This document shows positions 7,817 through 17,349 of a DNA stretch of 54,703 nucleotides, in pieces. Position 1 is the stretch's first letter. Every line of letters starts with the position of its first letter. A program made the position numbers and the translations under genes. Source of the DNA: Phycisphaeraceae bacterium (GTDB lineage: Bacteria > Planctomycetota > Phycisphaerae > Phycisphaerales > Phycisphaeraceae); assembly GCA_028277745.1 (NCBI GenBank), contig JANQFR010000084.1:1-54703 (forward strand). The letters are read 5' to 3'. The notes under the pieces were generated by a model. It worked only from the letters and a program-made list of their open reading frames with translations. It did no database searches and was not told the origin of the DNA.

Positions 7817-9958
7817 TTACGCGCTTTGATCCGCGTGGCGTTCGTGGTCGCCCTGCAAGCCTTCAAAGCATCGCGACCAGCGGCTGCCGTCGGTCTGCAT
7901 CCAGACGTCCGAGGGCTCGATGACCAGCGTCTGGCTGGGCAGCGCCGCTCGGGCGGGGGTGAGGTTGAGGTTGGTGAGGAGCGTGGTGACGTTTGAGCCG
8001 CGGCGCCAGGCGGTGCAACGCAGGTTGCGGGGCGCCTTGTCGATCTCGATAAGCCGGGGCAGGTCGGCCGCCGCTTCCCGGCTCAGCGGGTCGAGGCGCC
8101 AGCCGGGGCGCAGGGGCGCCGCGGCGTCGCCGGTGTCGAGAAACGTGGGCGGTTGCCCCAGGCTCCGAACGTTCACTCCCGCGGCGGCGGCGGTCTCGAG
8201 TTGCTCCCGCGTCGCCTGATGAAGGATCAACGCCGGGGCGACCACCACGTGCGTGTAGCGGGCCGCGCCGATCGTGATGGACCCGGGGGCGATTTCGGCG
8301 TCGGCCAGGTCGGCCTCATCCACGAAGTGGAACCCGACGTGGGCGTCCAGCAGCAGCGTCATCAGGTCCATCAGTTCCTGCCGCAGCCGGACCGGCTCTT
8401 GAGTGTCGCGCACGCCCATGGCTTGGTACGAACGGATGGGCCAGACCACCGCGACCGGCGCGACCTGGCGGGCTTGCCGCACCACCTGCTGCATCGGCTC
8501 GAGGTCGACGCCCAGTTGGCAGAGCATGGGCCAGTCGTCGATGGCGGGTCCCCAGTCCGGCGGCGCGTCGATGGCGCGGTAGCCTTCCATGGATTCGTAG
8601 GCGGCGTGGACGACCGGGCTGGTCATGCCCATCATGGTCTGCCACGCCAGCACCCGCCGGGCGATCCGGTGATCCGGCTCGACGCCCGAGCAGGCCAGCG
8701 ATTCGCTGAGCACCCCCGGGCGTTGCCGCTGGTCGCAGACGGAGCGCGCGGCGATGACGCCGATGTTGAGGATCGGGTGTTCGTCGTCGCCCACCGCCGG
8801 GATGATCAAGTCGATCCCGGGCAGGTCGAGCCGCTGGTGCATCGGCATGAGATTCCCCAGCGAAGCGGCCTGCTCGACCGGGTCGTCTTCGGGGCTCAGG
8901 TGGCCGACCATGTGGAGCCGGTGGTCGCGGCACCAACGCGAGACGGGCGTGAGCCACGCCTCCTCGAAGCGTTGGGCGATCCACTGGCGGAAGTCGATGC
9001 GCGTCCGCATCTGGCCCGGGTCCTGGTTGCATGAGAAGAGGTGGGACAGCCTCGGCGCCAGGGCGTAGCCGAACGTGTTCTCGAACGACTCGAACAGGCC
9101 CGGCGTGAACGGCGTCTGGCCGAAGGGCTTGGCTTCGTCGGTGAAGATCGCGGGCACGCTCCGGCCGAGCCGGTCGCCGAGGACCTGGGCGTAACGCTCG
9201 TGGGTCACGCGCAGGAACGCCCGCGTGGCGTGCGGGTTGAGGGTGTCGGCCAGGTAATCCCAGTGATCGGTCTTGACCGGCCGGGCGGTGAACGCCACCA
9301 GTTGACGGCCGGCCAGGTCCTCGGGCGCGGGGATCATGTAAGTGGGGCGGTGGGTCCACGCGCGGGGGCAGTGGTAGCGCGGCGTCTGCGGGTAATAGTG
9401 CCGGCTGTCCCATTGCTCCAGGACCGTCCAGGTTTCGCGGACCACCCCGACCTGCCGGCTCAGGTCTTCGCCGAGCCCGGTCGCCGGGTCGACCACGCCG
9501 CACCACAGGAGCTGTTCGAGCGGGAAGCGGAACATCGCCGGCCCGTCGCCGGTCCGGCTCTGGGTCGCGGGGTCGTAGACATAACGCACGATTTCCCGGG
9601 CGTGGAACTCGGGGTGCTGGGCGACCACCTGCCCCCCCGCGCTGCCGCTGGGGAACGGGTCTTCGTCGTAGAGCCAGACCTGGATCCCGCGCTCCTCGCA
9701 CAGGTCGGTCAACCATCGGATCAGCTCGAACCACCCCTCCGAGCCGTACGGCACGAGAAGGCCGCTGCGCGGGTGGAGCACGATCGCCGCGACGCCGCGG
9801 GCCCGGAATCGATCCGCCATCCGCACCAGACGCGGGCGGTCGGTGCCGTCGTTGATGACCCAGAAGTAAATCAGCCCGGTGGTATGAAACATGCCCGGAT
9901 GATCAGGGTCGCCCGGAGAGGCCGCAAGGTCAAGCGGCGAGGTGTTGATCAAAGCCAT
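7817..9958 (-). CDS. GH106-like (alpha-L-rhamnosidase-type) hydrolase
   Basis: About 713 residues from ATG 9958. An upstream GTG/ATG reading back to 10126 would run into the 3' end of the prepilin gene and adds low-complexity sequence, so it was not used. Residues 95-109 (WLYDEDPFPSGSAGG) match the conserved 'lyDE-x-x-x-PSG-x-AGG' block of GH106-like proteins, and IFTDEAKPFG near residue 270 matches the second acidic block followed by F..TFGYALAPRL. GH106 enzymes remove alpha-L-rhamnose; this distant member may have another specificity. No signal peptide is seen, suggesting it acts inside the cell on imported oligosaccharides. It is the glycoside hydrolase of the first regulator / PEP-CTERM / prepilin module. 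Confidence 0.65.
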   Translation of the reverse strand: MALINTSPLDLAASPGDPDHPGMFHTTGLIYFWVINDGTDRPRLVRMADRFRARGVAAIVLHPRSGLLVPYGSEGWFELIRWLTDLCEERGIQVWLYDEDPFPSGSAGGQVVAQHPEFHAREIVRYVYDPATQSRTGDGPAMFRFPLEQLLWCGVVDPATGLGEDLSRQVGVVRETWTVLEQWDSRHYYPQTPRYHCPRAWTHRPTYMIPAPEDLAGRQLVAFTARPVKTDHWDYLADTLNPHATRAFLRVTHERYAQVLGDRLGRSVPAIFTDEAKPFGQTPFTPGLFESFENTFGYALAPRLSHLFSCNQDPGQMRTRIDFRQWIAQRFEEAWLTPVSRWCRDHRLHMVGHLSPEDDPVEQAASLGNLMPMHQRLDLPGIDLIIPAVGDDEHPILNIGVIAARSVCDQRQRPGVLSESLACSGVEPDHRIARRVLAWQTMMGMTSPVVHAAYESMEGYRAIDAPPDWGPAIDDWPMLCQLGVDLEPMQQVVRQARQVAPVAVVWPIRSYQAMGVRDTQEPVRLRQELMDLMTLLLDAHVGFHFVDEADLADAEIAPGSITIGAARYTHVVVAPALILHQATREQLETAAAAGVNVRSLGQPPTFLDTGDAAAPLRPGWRLDPLSREAAADLPRLIEIDKAPRNLRCTAWRRGSNVTTLLTNLNLTPARAALPSQTLVIEPSDVWMQTDGSRWSRCFEGLQGDHERHADQSA

Positions 9959-10034
9959 TCGGTGTTTTCCGATTCCGATGACAAGCGTCCGCCTACGCCA
10001 CGCGGCGGGCGGCATAAGAAAAGTGCGCCCCCCG

Positions 10035-10775
10035 TCAGTAAGGGTGCCAGAGGCAGCCGCCGAGGTCGCACGGTTTGCTGAGGTCCGATTGGGGGATGGG
10101 GTGGCCGCTGGCCTGCCGCCATTCATTCTGTGGGTTATTGAAAGCGGGGTTGCCCCCCGCTTTCATAAAGACGGTGTGTCCGTCGCTGAAGAGCAGGTTC
10201 ATCCCCACGCCGTTGTGCCGGCCTTGATCCAGCGTGTTGGCCTCGAAATGGCCCGGCGAAAAGTTGCTCGGCCCGTTGGTCTCGATCCCCATCATGTGCG
10301 TGCCCGGGCTGACGACCTGTTCCAGACGCAGCGGCCCCCATTTTTCCCAAGAAGTGCCATCATCCTCATTGAACACGTTATTGAGGCTGTAGGAGAAGCT
10401 GATGCTGCTCCCTTCATGAATCCCCGTTCCCTTGGCGGGGCAGGCTTTGCGCTCAAAAGTCTGGCTCCACACATCCGACGCGGCGAGATACCCCTCCAGA
10501 GGTCCGTCGACTTCACTGAGAAACGTCGGGGGCACATAGCCGGCATGATCCGCGACATACGCGAAGGTGGCCACGCCCATCTGACGCAGGGAGCTGCCGC
10601 AGCTGATCTGCCTGCTTACGTCGCGCGCGGCCTGGAGCGCCGGCAGCAGGACCGAGACCAAGAGCGCGACGATGGAAATGACCACCAGCAGCTCAACAAG
10701 CGTGAAGCCGATGGTCCGGGCGGCGCACGGCGGGCGGCTGGCTCCGGATCGGGGTCGGGGGGTGGTTTGAGACAC
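10035..10775 (-). CDS. Prepilin-type N-terminal cleavage/methylation protein (H-x-DG family)
   Basis: A 246-residue pseudopilin-like protein starting at a GTG (10773-10775) with AGGA about 9 bases upstream. After a basic leader, the type IV prepilin signal is cut between Gly23 and Phe24 ([18 protein letters not shown]), with the conserved Glu at +5 and a long hydrophobic helix. The C-terminal [15 protein letters not shown] matches the 'prepilin-type processing-associated H-X9-DG' signature, with ten rather than nine residues between His and Asp-Gly. These abundant planctomycete proteins (DUF1559 relatives) are thought to be exported by type II/IV-pilus-like machinery; their job is unknown. 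It sits between a PEP-CTERM gene and a glycoside hydrolase gene. Confidence 0.88.
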   Translation of the reverse strand: MSQTTPRPRSGASRPPCAARTIGFTLVELLVVISIVALLVSVLLPALQAARDVSRQISCGSSLRQMGVATFAYVADHAGYVPPTFLSEVDGPLEGYLAASDVWSQTFERKACPAKGTGIHEGSSISFSYSLNNVFNEDDGTSWEKWGPLRLEQVVSPGTHMMGIETNGPSNFSPGHFEANTLDQGRHNGVGMNLLFSDGHTVFMKAGGNPAFNNPQNEWRQASGHPIPQSDLSKPCDLGGCLWHPY

Positions 10776-10860
10776 GCGGAGGCTTCCTTATCGGTGCGTC
10801 AACGAGGGACAAGCAGGTCGTTCCGCAAGCCAAGGCAGCCCGGAAGGTCGATGCGACGAA

Positions 10861-10912
10861 CCGCGCCGCCCGGCGCGGCCATGGGGGCTGACACGCGCCC
10901 CCTCTAGGGGCG
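10861..10912. terminator. Two GC-rich hairpins at the end of the PEP-CTERM gene
   Basis: CCGCGCC and GGCGCGG at 10861-10878 form a 7-bp stem with a 4-base loop. A second stem, CGCCCC/GGGGCG at 10896-10912, spans the TAG stop of the PEP-CTERM gene. No T tract follows, so these may weaken read-through into the prepilin gene or protect the mRNA end rather than terminate fully. Confidence 0.4.
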
Positions 10913-12079
10913 GGCGACAAGCAGGTACGCCCCGGCGCCGACCAGGAACAGCGACATCGGTTCGGGGATCACGGTCCCGGTGATCTCGAAGTTCAGGTCC
11001 CGGACGCCGTCGCCCGTGGCGGTGTACGACGTCTCCCAGTTGTTGTTCGACGTATGGATCATGAACGCATCGGTCGTCCCGCCGTAGCTGGCGTTGGCCA
11101 GGGGCGTGATGTTGCTCGGGGGGGCCGTGCCGGTGAGGAAGTAGTTGGCTCCCGCGTCGTTGGCGTCGAGCGTGAGCAGGTAATTCACGCCCTCCTCGAG
11201 TTCAACATCGATGTCGACCGCCACCAGCTCGGTCACGTTGACGCTGGTGAGGGCCGGGATAACGGTCGACGCGATCACGCTGCCGTCTTCGTTGCGGATG
11301 CTCAGGGTGAGGTCGACCTCGCCCCCCGTCGCGGACCGCCGTATTTCAAACTTGACCTGATCGACGTCGACGCGCGCGCCGTCGGGGACCACGGCGTCGG
11401 AGATCGAAAAGAACTGGCCGTAGGAGACCGAGCTGTTGAGGACGGTGTTGAGGGCCGAGGTCACCCCGAGCCCCGGGCCGGTGATCACGTTGGCCCCGGC
11501 GGCGTCGTCGGCCAGCGCGAACCAGCCGTTCTGGTTGGAGTCGACGAACGCGCCGCCGTTGGGGCTGAACCGGGTCGTGTTGGCCGGATCAGCCCGACGG
11601 TCGCTGATGCGGGTGGGGCTCGAGGTCGGGCTGCGGCCGATCTGGACGTTGGCGCCCAGGGTGTTGACGCTGGTCACCAGGTGGTAGACCTGCCCGGCGA
11701 CGAGGTTAGCGTCGGAGGTGAAGGCGAACAGTTGCGGGACGGTGGTGCCGTTGAGGGCGACGTTGGTCGCGGAGGCCAGGAACGGGCCGAACGGGTTGCC
11801 GGCCCCGTCATCGGCCTTGATGCCGATGTTGATGGTCGACCCCGCGCCGCCGACGTAACGCTGGTAGACGCTGCGGACGGTCTGGTTTTCAAAGGCGGTA
11901 AAACGTGCGGAAAAGGTGTCGTCGAGCGAGTTGAGGGTGGTCGGGACGGAAAAGTTCCACCCCATGCCGGGGCCGAAGACGCCCGTCTCGCCGACGTTGT
12001 AGGTCGGCGCCGCCCAGGCGGCGGTGCAGGCGAGAGCGAGCGTGAAGCCGACGGCGGCTCGGGTGATGGATTGCGGCAC
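10904..12079 (-). CDS. PEP-CTERM sorted surface/exported protein
   Basis: About 391 residues. The start is taken as GTG 12079 because GGAGG lies 7 bases before it and the product then begins with a signal peptide (PQSITRAAVGFTLALACTAAWA). The body is beta-rich, with a choice-of-anchor-like pattern (SVYQRYVG, DDGAGNPFGPFLAS, LVAGQVYHLVTSV). It ends VIPEPMSLFLVGAGAYLLVARP: a PEP motif, one hydrophobic helix and a basic tail, the exosortase (EpsH) sorting signal. The protein should be exported and processed, perhaps to the envelope or extracellular matrix. It follows a LacI gene by 66 bases and is probably co-transcribed with it. Confidence 0.88.
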   Translation of the reverse strand: MPQSITRAAVGFTLALACTAAWAAPTYNVGETGVFGPGMGWNFSVPTTLNSLDDTFSARFTAFENQTVRSVYQRYVGGAGSTINIGIKADDGAGNPFGPFLASATNVALNGTTVPQLFAFTSDANLVAGQVYHLVTSVNTLGANVQIGRSPTSSPTRISDRRADPANTTRFSPNGGAFVDSNQNGWFALADDAAGANVITGPGLGVTSALNTVLNSSVSYGQFFSISDAVVPDGARVDVDQVKFEIRRSATGGEVDLTLSIRNEDGSVIASTVIPALTSVNVTELVAVDIDVELEEGVNYLLTLDANDAGANYFLTGTAPPSNITPLANASYGGTTDAFMIHTSNNNWETSYTATGDGVRDLNFEITGTVIPEPMSLFLVGAGAYLLVARP

Positions 12080-12145
12080 GGTTATCCTCCAATAAGAAAT
12101 ATGAAAACAAGCAAGCGGCGAGAACGTTTCCATGGCGGCGGTGGG

Positions 12146-13237
12146 TTACGGGGAGGCGGCTGACCCGGCGGTCGACTCCCGGACGATCAGTTTCGGCGTG
12201 AGCTCGACCTGTCGGGGCGCCCGGTCCGGGTCCGCGCCGCTCATCTGCTCCATCAGCATCTCGACGGCGATGCGGCCCGCGTCGTCGGCGGGGTTGTGCG
12301 CGGTGGTCAACGGCAGCAGCGGGCTGGCCGACAGGACGCTGCCGTCGTACCCGGCGACCGCGATGTCGCTCGGGATATCCCACCCGTCGCGCCGGAGCAC
12401 GCCCCCGATGCCGTGTGCGATGATGTCGCCCACGGCCGCCACCGCGTCCACCTCCCCCCGTCGGGCGTCGAAAAACGCGTGGATCTCGCGCTGCCCCGCG
12501 TCGCTCCAGCAGCCCTGAGGCGCCGCCTCGACCGACAGGCTCAGCAGCTCGGCGGGGGGCAGCCCCGCCTCACGCATCACGCTCTGGATGCCGGCGATAC
12601 GTTGCTCGACCACCCAGCACAGGTGAGCGAACTGGGCGATGCAGACCCGCCGCCGGCCCAGCGACAGCAGGTGCTCGGCGATCATGCGCCCCCCGGCGAA
12701 GTGGTCGATGCTCACATCGTCGATCGGCAGGCCCAGGCGCCGGGCCGCGTCGTAGGTCGCCACCGCCAGGCCGCGCCGCTTCATCTCCAGCAGGTGCTCG
12801 TGCCGGCCGTACTCGGTGGGGATGCACAGAACGCCGTCCGCCCCCCGGTCTTCCAGCCAGCACAGGTTCGACGCCTCGATCTGCGCGTCGTTGGGCGAAT
12901 AGGTCGCCAGCGTGTAATAGCCCCGGCTCCGCGCCTGGAACTCGAAGCTCTCAAACGTCCGCGTGACCGGATCGATGTTCACGCCGTTGAGCGCCACCCC
13001 CAGCGTCATGCTCCGGCCCTTGGCCAGGCTCTTCGCGTTGAGGTTCGGGCGGTAACCGAGCTTCTCGATCGCCCGGCGAACCGCCTGCCGGGTGGCCTGG
13101 GAGGCAAAACAATCCGGGCGGTTGTTCAGCACGCTCGAGACGGTCGAACGCGACACCCCGGCCGCTTCCGCGACTTCCTGCATGCTCGGCCGCTTATTCG
13201 GCTTTTCCCGGGTTTTCGAGGGGTGTCTGATTTCCAT
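12146..13237 (-). CDS. LacI-family transcriptional regulator (module B)
   Basis: A 363-residue LacI/GalR regulator. The helix-turn-helix is SMQEVAEAAGVSRSTVSSVLNN, followed by RPDCFASQATRQAV and GYRPNLNAKSL (hinge). The D-C-F-A-S segment is shared, as DCYAS and HCYAS, with the LacI proteins at 16157-17317 and 19843-20916, indicating a local paralogous group. The effector domain follows with the usual GADGVLCIP and VAGYDGS blocks. It heads a minus-strand series of PEP-CTERM, prepilin-type, GH106-like and GATase-like genes and is the natural candidate to regulate them. A palindrome 46-65 bases upstream of the start is the likely operator. Confidence 0.94.
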   Translation of the reverse strand: MEIRHPSKTREKPNKRPSMQEVAEAAGVSRSTVSSVLNNRPDCFASQATRQAVRRAIEKLGYRPNLNAKSLAKGRSMTLGVALNGVNIDPVTRTFESFEFQARSRGYYTLATYSPNDAQIEASNLCWLEDRGADGVLCIPTEYGRHEHLLEMKRRGLAVATYDAARRLGLPIDDVSIDHFAGGRMIAEHLLSLGRRRVCIAQFAHLCWVVEQRIAGIQSVMREAGLPPAELLSLSVEAAPQGCWSDAGQREIHAFFDARRGEVDAVAAVGDIIAHGIGGVLRRDGWDIPSDIAVAGYDGSVLSASPLLPLTTAHNPADDAGRIAVEMLMEQMSGADPDRAPRQVELTPKLIVRESTAGSAASP

Positions 13238-13282
13238 AAAATCTTATTTTTAAATTATTTAATATCGTATTGGCTCAGCCTA

Positions 13283-13302
13283 CGCCCTTCATATGAAGCG
13301 CG
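13283..13302. promoter_or_regulatory. Operator-like palindrome upstream of module B regulator
   Basis: CGCCCTTCATATGAAGCGCG is palindromic over 20 bases with a single mismatched pair around the perfect 12-mer CTTCATATGAAG. It lies 46-65 bases upstream of the LacI start at 13237. The CCTTC...ATAT...GAAG layout is shared with the operator at 18470-18489, and TAAATTATTT lies 35 bases before CCTTC in both places on the plus strand. Confidence 0.55.
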
Positions 13303-13354
13303 TGATATGGCGCGGTTTAGTTATGCTACCATCCGGTCCGGGCTCATACAAGGC

Positions 13355-13392
13355 AAAAATGACCGACAAGAGCGTGCGGCTCTCCCCGCACG
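13355..13392 (-). terminator. Terminator-like hairpin after the second DUF4838 gene
   Basis: CGTGCGG (13373-13379) pairs with CCGCACG (13386-13392) over a 6-base loop, 43 bases beyond the stop of the minus-strand gene ending at 13436. On the minus strand a run of five T follows after about 13 bases (13355-13359). This separates the gene from the LacI gene further along. Confidence 0.4.
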
Positions 13393-13435
13393 GGCTGAGG
13401 CCGCCTATCCGGCAGGCCCTCCCGGGCGGTCGCGG

Positions 13436-15976
13436 TCATTCCTGGATGGTGTTGTCGCGGGCGCCGCCGGGCAGGACGCGCTCCATCGGCTCCACCGCGG
13501 GGGCGACGCGCTCGAGGCGCGGGCCCTGGAAGATGAACGCCGGGAGGATGATGCCGCCGAGCCCCGCCTCATTGATTTTGCCCCGCCGGATGACCTGCAG
13601 GGCGAGGTGGTTGGCCTCGCCCGGCTTGACCCACTCGGTGAGGTCGAAGACGTCGGGCGCGATGTATCCGGTTTTCGCGCCCACGTATTGGCCGTTGAGG
13701 TAGACGTGCACGGTGTCTTCGACACCCCCGACGAGCAGGCCGACCCCCTCGCCGTCTCCGATCGTGTCGACGGTGAAGCGGTCGAAGTACCAGACGCCGC
13801 CGTCCCGGTACGTGCCCAGGCCCTGGGCGTCCCAGGTCGAACGATAGGTCTGGGTTTTAAGCAGCTTGTCGGTGTTCATGGCCGGCTCGTAGAAGCCCAT
13901 GAGCTGCCCCGCGTTTTCGGGGTCCAGCAGCGTCGGCAGCTCGTCGGGCAGCTGATGCACGATCCGGTATTCCCCGGTCGCGTACTGGTTGGCCTGGTCG
14001 AGGAACGGCTTGTAGAACCATCGGCGGAGATAGTGCTCGCCGTAGCGCGAGACGAGGTTGGGGTTGGTCTCGAGCAAACGCCCCCAGTGATCGAGCATCG
14101 CGTCGTAATGCTCCGCGGCGGCGGGGTAATCGGCGTCGTGCATGGCGTCGAGCATCGCGTGGTAGTGCTCGAGCATGTAGACCGATTGGCCGAACCACGC
14201 CACGTTCCGCTGATGCGCCGGGGTCGACGCCGCCGACGCCGCCTCTTCGAGCAGGGCCTTGGCGCGCTCGAGGAACGCCCGGTCGAGCACGAGGGCGACG
14301 GTCGGGAACGAGCCCGACTCGATCCCCGCCTCGGTCTGCGTCCGGTCGAGCATCAGGTAGTAGCGGACCATCACGTCCGACGCGTCGCCGAACACCGCGT
14401 CGCAGTATTCGCGGAGCAGGGCCTGCCAGTCGGCGTCGATGTCCCAGCCCATGCGCGCCATGATGTAGTTGTGCGGGCCGAGGATGCTCCAGGCCTTGTC
14501 CTGCTCATTGTTGTGGCCGATCACGCCCATGGCGTGGTAGTAGGGCAGGTCTTCCCCCCAGATGCGGGCCTTGGTGTAGGGGAACAGGTTCTCGGCGAGG
14601 TTCCAGTTGTAGCCGTAGAACCACAGCGGGTTGCCCTGTGTTTCGTGGAGCTTTTTCCACTGTTCGAGGATGCCGCGGTAGTAGTTGCGGGAGTAGCTGT
14701 TGCGGTCGAGGAGGCTGTGGTAGCGCGAGTAGGTGATGTCGGCGAAGTGGGCGACGAATCGGGGATCGGGCTGATGCCGCATCGGGTAGTCGGCGTGGAC
14801 CGAGTAGATGTAGAACCCGAGCTTGAGGTTCGGGAACTCCTCGGCGACCGCTTCCAGGACGCGGTTGGCGTAGAGGATCAGCACATCGGTCTCGTCGGGG
14901 GCGCCGGTGATCGGGTCGGTCCGGCCGGGCGAGGCGGCGAACGTCTCGACCGACTCGGAGTACCCGCCGCCGTCGTTGGGGCCGATGCTCATGGCGATCT
15001 CGGCGTCCTTGGGCAGGTTGCGGCGCTCGAAGTGCCGGCGGATGTAGCGGACGGTGAGGTCGACGACGCCGGGGTGGGTGGGCTCGAGCTGGGCCCGCCC
15101 CGGGGCGAACGTGCCGTCGGGCTGGCGGATCTGGGCCAGCATCGAGGGGTCGTTTTTGAATTCGTCCTTGAAGACCGACAGCATCGAGGCCCACATGTGC
15201 CCGCCCTGGAGGAAGTCGGGGTGCTGGGCGAAGCGGTGATGCGTTTGGCCGAGCCGGCGGTTCCACTGGGCCAGCTGTTCGTGCTCTTCCTTCGTGACCA
15301 GGTGCGGCCCGCCGCTGTACCACGGGGTGCGGACCTTGAACGCCGGCGCCTTGGCGACGTCCATCGGCTCAACGGTCAGGGTCTCGACCGTGGGGATCAC
15401 CTCGCCGTCGGGCGAGGGCATGAACCAGAAGCAGCCCAGGCCGCTGAGCCAGTGGTACATCGCGTGGCTGGCCGCGACGTCCGACTCGCCGCCGAAGAGG
15501 ACCACGCCGTCGTCGCGCACGATCAGCCGGAACGCGTCGCCGGTCTTGGTGGCGTGCTGGGGCTCCGCGCCAAGAGCCACGGCCAGGTCGCCGAAGACCA
15601 GCGCGGGGGCGGTCACGTCGTCCGGCTCGTCGGTCACGACCACCTCGAAGCTCGCCCCGGTCATCTGTTCGAGGTGATAGATCAGGTCGTTGATGGCGTG
15701 CCTGCGCGTCACGGCGTTGAGGTAAGGCGCTCTTTCCTCGGCGGGCAGGCCGTGCAGCTGCGCTCCGGTGAGGGGCGCGAACTCGATCGGCTGGCTGATG
15801 TAGATCCTGGCTTTCGCGTCCCCGTCGGCGGCGAGCACCGCCGGCTCGGCGTGGGCGGGGGTGATGGACATCGGCTGAACCAAGGCGAGCAACAGCGCCA
15901 TCAGTTTCACCGCCGCGGTCAACCGGTAGCCGTGCCTGCAACGGCGGGGTGACGGGGCGAAGGGGAGGCTGTCCAT
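13436..15976 (-). CDS. Secreted DUF4838 protein, putative glycoside hydrolase
   Basis: About 846 residues from ATG 15976, supported by AGGAG 9 bases upstream and by a signal peptide after a basic stretch (AVKLMALLLALVQPM...THAHA-like, ending near residue 43). An N-terminal alpha/beta region is followed by the DUF4838 core with SIGPNDGGG near residue 330 and conserved Trp/Tyr-rich segments (LWFYGYNWN). A C-terminal beta domain (GVWYFDRFTVD...VHVYLNGQYVG) looks like a galactose-binding module. It is related to the protein at 1587-4196 but lacks the CMCESC cluster, and the similarity is family-level only. It lies 180 bases after a LacI gene on the same strand. Confidence 0.8.
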   Translation of the reverse strand: MDSLPFAPSPRRCRHGYRLTAAVKLMALLLALVQPMSITPAHAEPAVLAADGDAKARIYISQPIEFAPLTGAQLHGLPAEERAPYLNAVTRRHAINDLIYHLEQMTGASFEVVVTDEPDDVTAPALVFGDLAVALGAEPQHATKTGDAFRLIVRDDGVVLFGGESDVAASHAMYHWLSGLGCFWFMPSPDGEVIPTVETLTVEPMDVAKAPAFKVRTPWYSGGPHLVTKEEHEQLAQWNRRLGQTHHRFAQHPDFLQGGHMWASMLSVFKDEFKNDPSMLAQIRQPDGTFAPGRAQLEPTHPGVVDLTVRYIRRHFERRNLPKDAEIAMSIGPNDGGGYSESVETFAASPGRTDPITGAPDETDVLILYANRVLEAVAEEFPNLKLGFYIYSVHADYPMRHQPDPRFVAHFADITYSRYHSLLDRNSYSRNYYRGILEQWKKLHETQGNPLWFYGYNWNLAENLFPYTKARIWGEDLPYYHAMGVIGHNNEQDKAWSILGPHNYIMARMGWDIDADWQALLREYCDAVFGDASDVMVRYYLMLDRTQTEAGIESGSFPTVALVLDRAFLERAKALLEEAASAASTPAHQRNVAWFGQSVYMLEHYHAMLDAMHDADYPAAAEHYDAMLDHWGRLLETNPNLVSRYGEHYLRRWFYKPFLDQANQYATGEYRIVHQLPDELPTLLDPENAGQLMGFYEPAMNTDKLLKTQTYRSTWDAQGLGTYRDGGVWYFDRFTVDTIGDGEGVGLLVGGVEDTVHVYLNGQYVGAKTGYIAPDVFDLTEWVKPGEANHLALQVIRRGKINEAGLGGIILPAFIFQGPRLERVAPAVEPMERVLPGGARDNTIQE

Positions 15977-16156
15977 GGTCTGCTGCTCCTGGGGTTGAGG
16001 GTCTGGGGGAAGGTATTCATGGGGCGGGCATGCGCGGCTTCCGGCTACGTCGACCGCCCGGCCCTGCGGCCGACGCGAAGTCATGCGCCATCGTTCGTCT
16101 CACACCCGCCGTCGGCGGGACGCGTTTGGTCCGCGCCGTGTTCCGTCGTTGGGCCA

Positions 16157-17317
16157 TCAGTCCTTTAACGCGGTCAACCCGCTCCCTGACGGCCGCGGCT
16201 CGTCGGGCCCCTCCGCGAGTTTGAGCCGCCGCTCCGCCGGGCCGACGGTCGAGGCGCGGCGGATCAATTTCGGAATGAAAACCGCCCGGCGGGGGCTCGC
16301 CGTGGAGCCTGGGCCCGTCTTGATCCGCTCGACCAGCGTGTCGCACGCCGCGACCCCCATCTCCTCGACGGGGAGCTGGATGGAGCTCAGCGGCAGCACC
16401 GGCTGGTTCCCGAAGCTGTGGCTGTCGTGCCCGATCACCGCGATGTCCCCCGGGATCGAGAGCCCCATCTCCAGCAGCAGGCCGGCGACGGCCATGGCGA
16501 GGCTGTCGCCCGTCGCGAGCACGCCGTCAAACGCGCCCCGGCGGTCTTCGAGCAGCCCCCGGATAAACGCAAACCCCTCGGCGGTCAGGCTGTCGAGCGG
16601 TTGTATCTCATACGGCACCTCCATCCGCTTGGGACGCGACAGGCCCGCCTCCTCGATCGCGTCGAGCATCCCCGCCACCCGGCGCTCCACCACGTGGCAC
16701 GTGTGGAACCCGTCGGCGATCAGGAACCGGGTCCGGCCCAGGGCGATGAGGTGTTCGACCTGCATCCGGCCGCCGCGGTAATGGTCGCAGTTCACGCTCG
16801 CGATGTCGAAGTCCAGCTGGCCCTGGCCGTCGACCGCGACGACCGGGAAGCCGCTGTCGGCCAGGCGGCGGATCTCGGGGTGCTTGCCCTCCTCGGAGGG
16901 CATGACCGCCAGGCCGTCCACGCCCAGGTCGAAGAACCACCGGGCGAGGCTGTCTTCGATGTCGGCGCTGTTGGGATTGAAGGCCAGCACGGTCGTGTAG
17001 CCGCACTGCCGTGCGCGCCGCTCGAAAGCCATCGTCAGACGCGTGGCGCTCTCGACGTCCTCGCCGGTGTTGATCATGCCCAGCATCGAGGACTTGCCGC
17101 TCACCAGGCCCCGGGCGGTCAGGCTCGGGCGGTAGCCCAGCCGGTCGACGGCTTCGAGCACGCGGCGGCGGACCTCCTCCGAGGCGTAACAGTCGGACCG
17201 CTGGTTGACGATCCCCGAGACGGTCGATCGCGCCACCCCGCAGGCTTCGGCGATATCGCGGAGCGTGACTCGGCCCGAAGGCTTCGTGCGGGGCTTGGGA
17301 GGATTGCGGCGGGGCAT
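16157..17317 (-). CDS. LacI-family transcriptional regulator (module C)
   Basis: A 386-residue LacI/GalR regulator with helix-turn-helix VTLRDIAEACGVARSTVSGIVNQ, the shared SDCYASEEVRRRV segment and hinge YRPSLTARGL, then an effector domain (GVDGLAVMPSEEG; IAVIGHDSH). The C-terminus is about 25 residues longer than usual and proline/glycine-rich. Its promoter region overlaps the start of the divergent esterase-like gene and contains an ATG-n-CACGT-type operator. It should repress itself and the divergent gene, probably the DUF4838 gene behind it, and perhaps the distant gene at 312-1499, which carries a better copy of the same palindrome. Confidence 0.94.
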   Translation of the reverse strand: MPRRNPPKPRTKPSGRVTLRDIAEACGVARSTVSGIVNQRSDCYASEEVRRRVLEAVDRLGYRPSLTARGLVSGKSSMLGMINTGEDVESATRLTMAFERRARQCGYTTVLAFNPNSADIEDSLARWFFDLGVDGLAVMPSEEGKHPEIRRLADSGFPVVAVDGQGQLDFDIASVNCDHYRGGRMQVEHLIALGRTRFLIADGFHTCHVVERRVAGMLDAIEEAGLSRPKRMEVPYEIQPLDSLTAEGFAFIRGLLEDRRGAFDGVLATGDSLAMAVAGLLLEMGLSIPGDIAVIGHDSHSFGNQPVLPLSSIQLPVEEMGVAACDTLVERIKTGPGSTASPRRAVFIPKLIRRASTVGPAERRLKLAEGPDEPRPSGSGLTALKD

Positions 17318-17349
17318 GGGCGGCTCACAAGAAAAGAGGTTTGCGGCTA

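Noticed and set aside
12296..15952. A plus-strand open frame of more than 1200 codons opposite the LacI and DUF4838 genes
   Set aside because: It is the antisense shadow of two clearly recognisable genes; its composition (Arg, Val, Gly, Asp, His rich, no domain) is typical of open antisense frames in GC-rich DNA.
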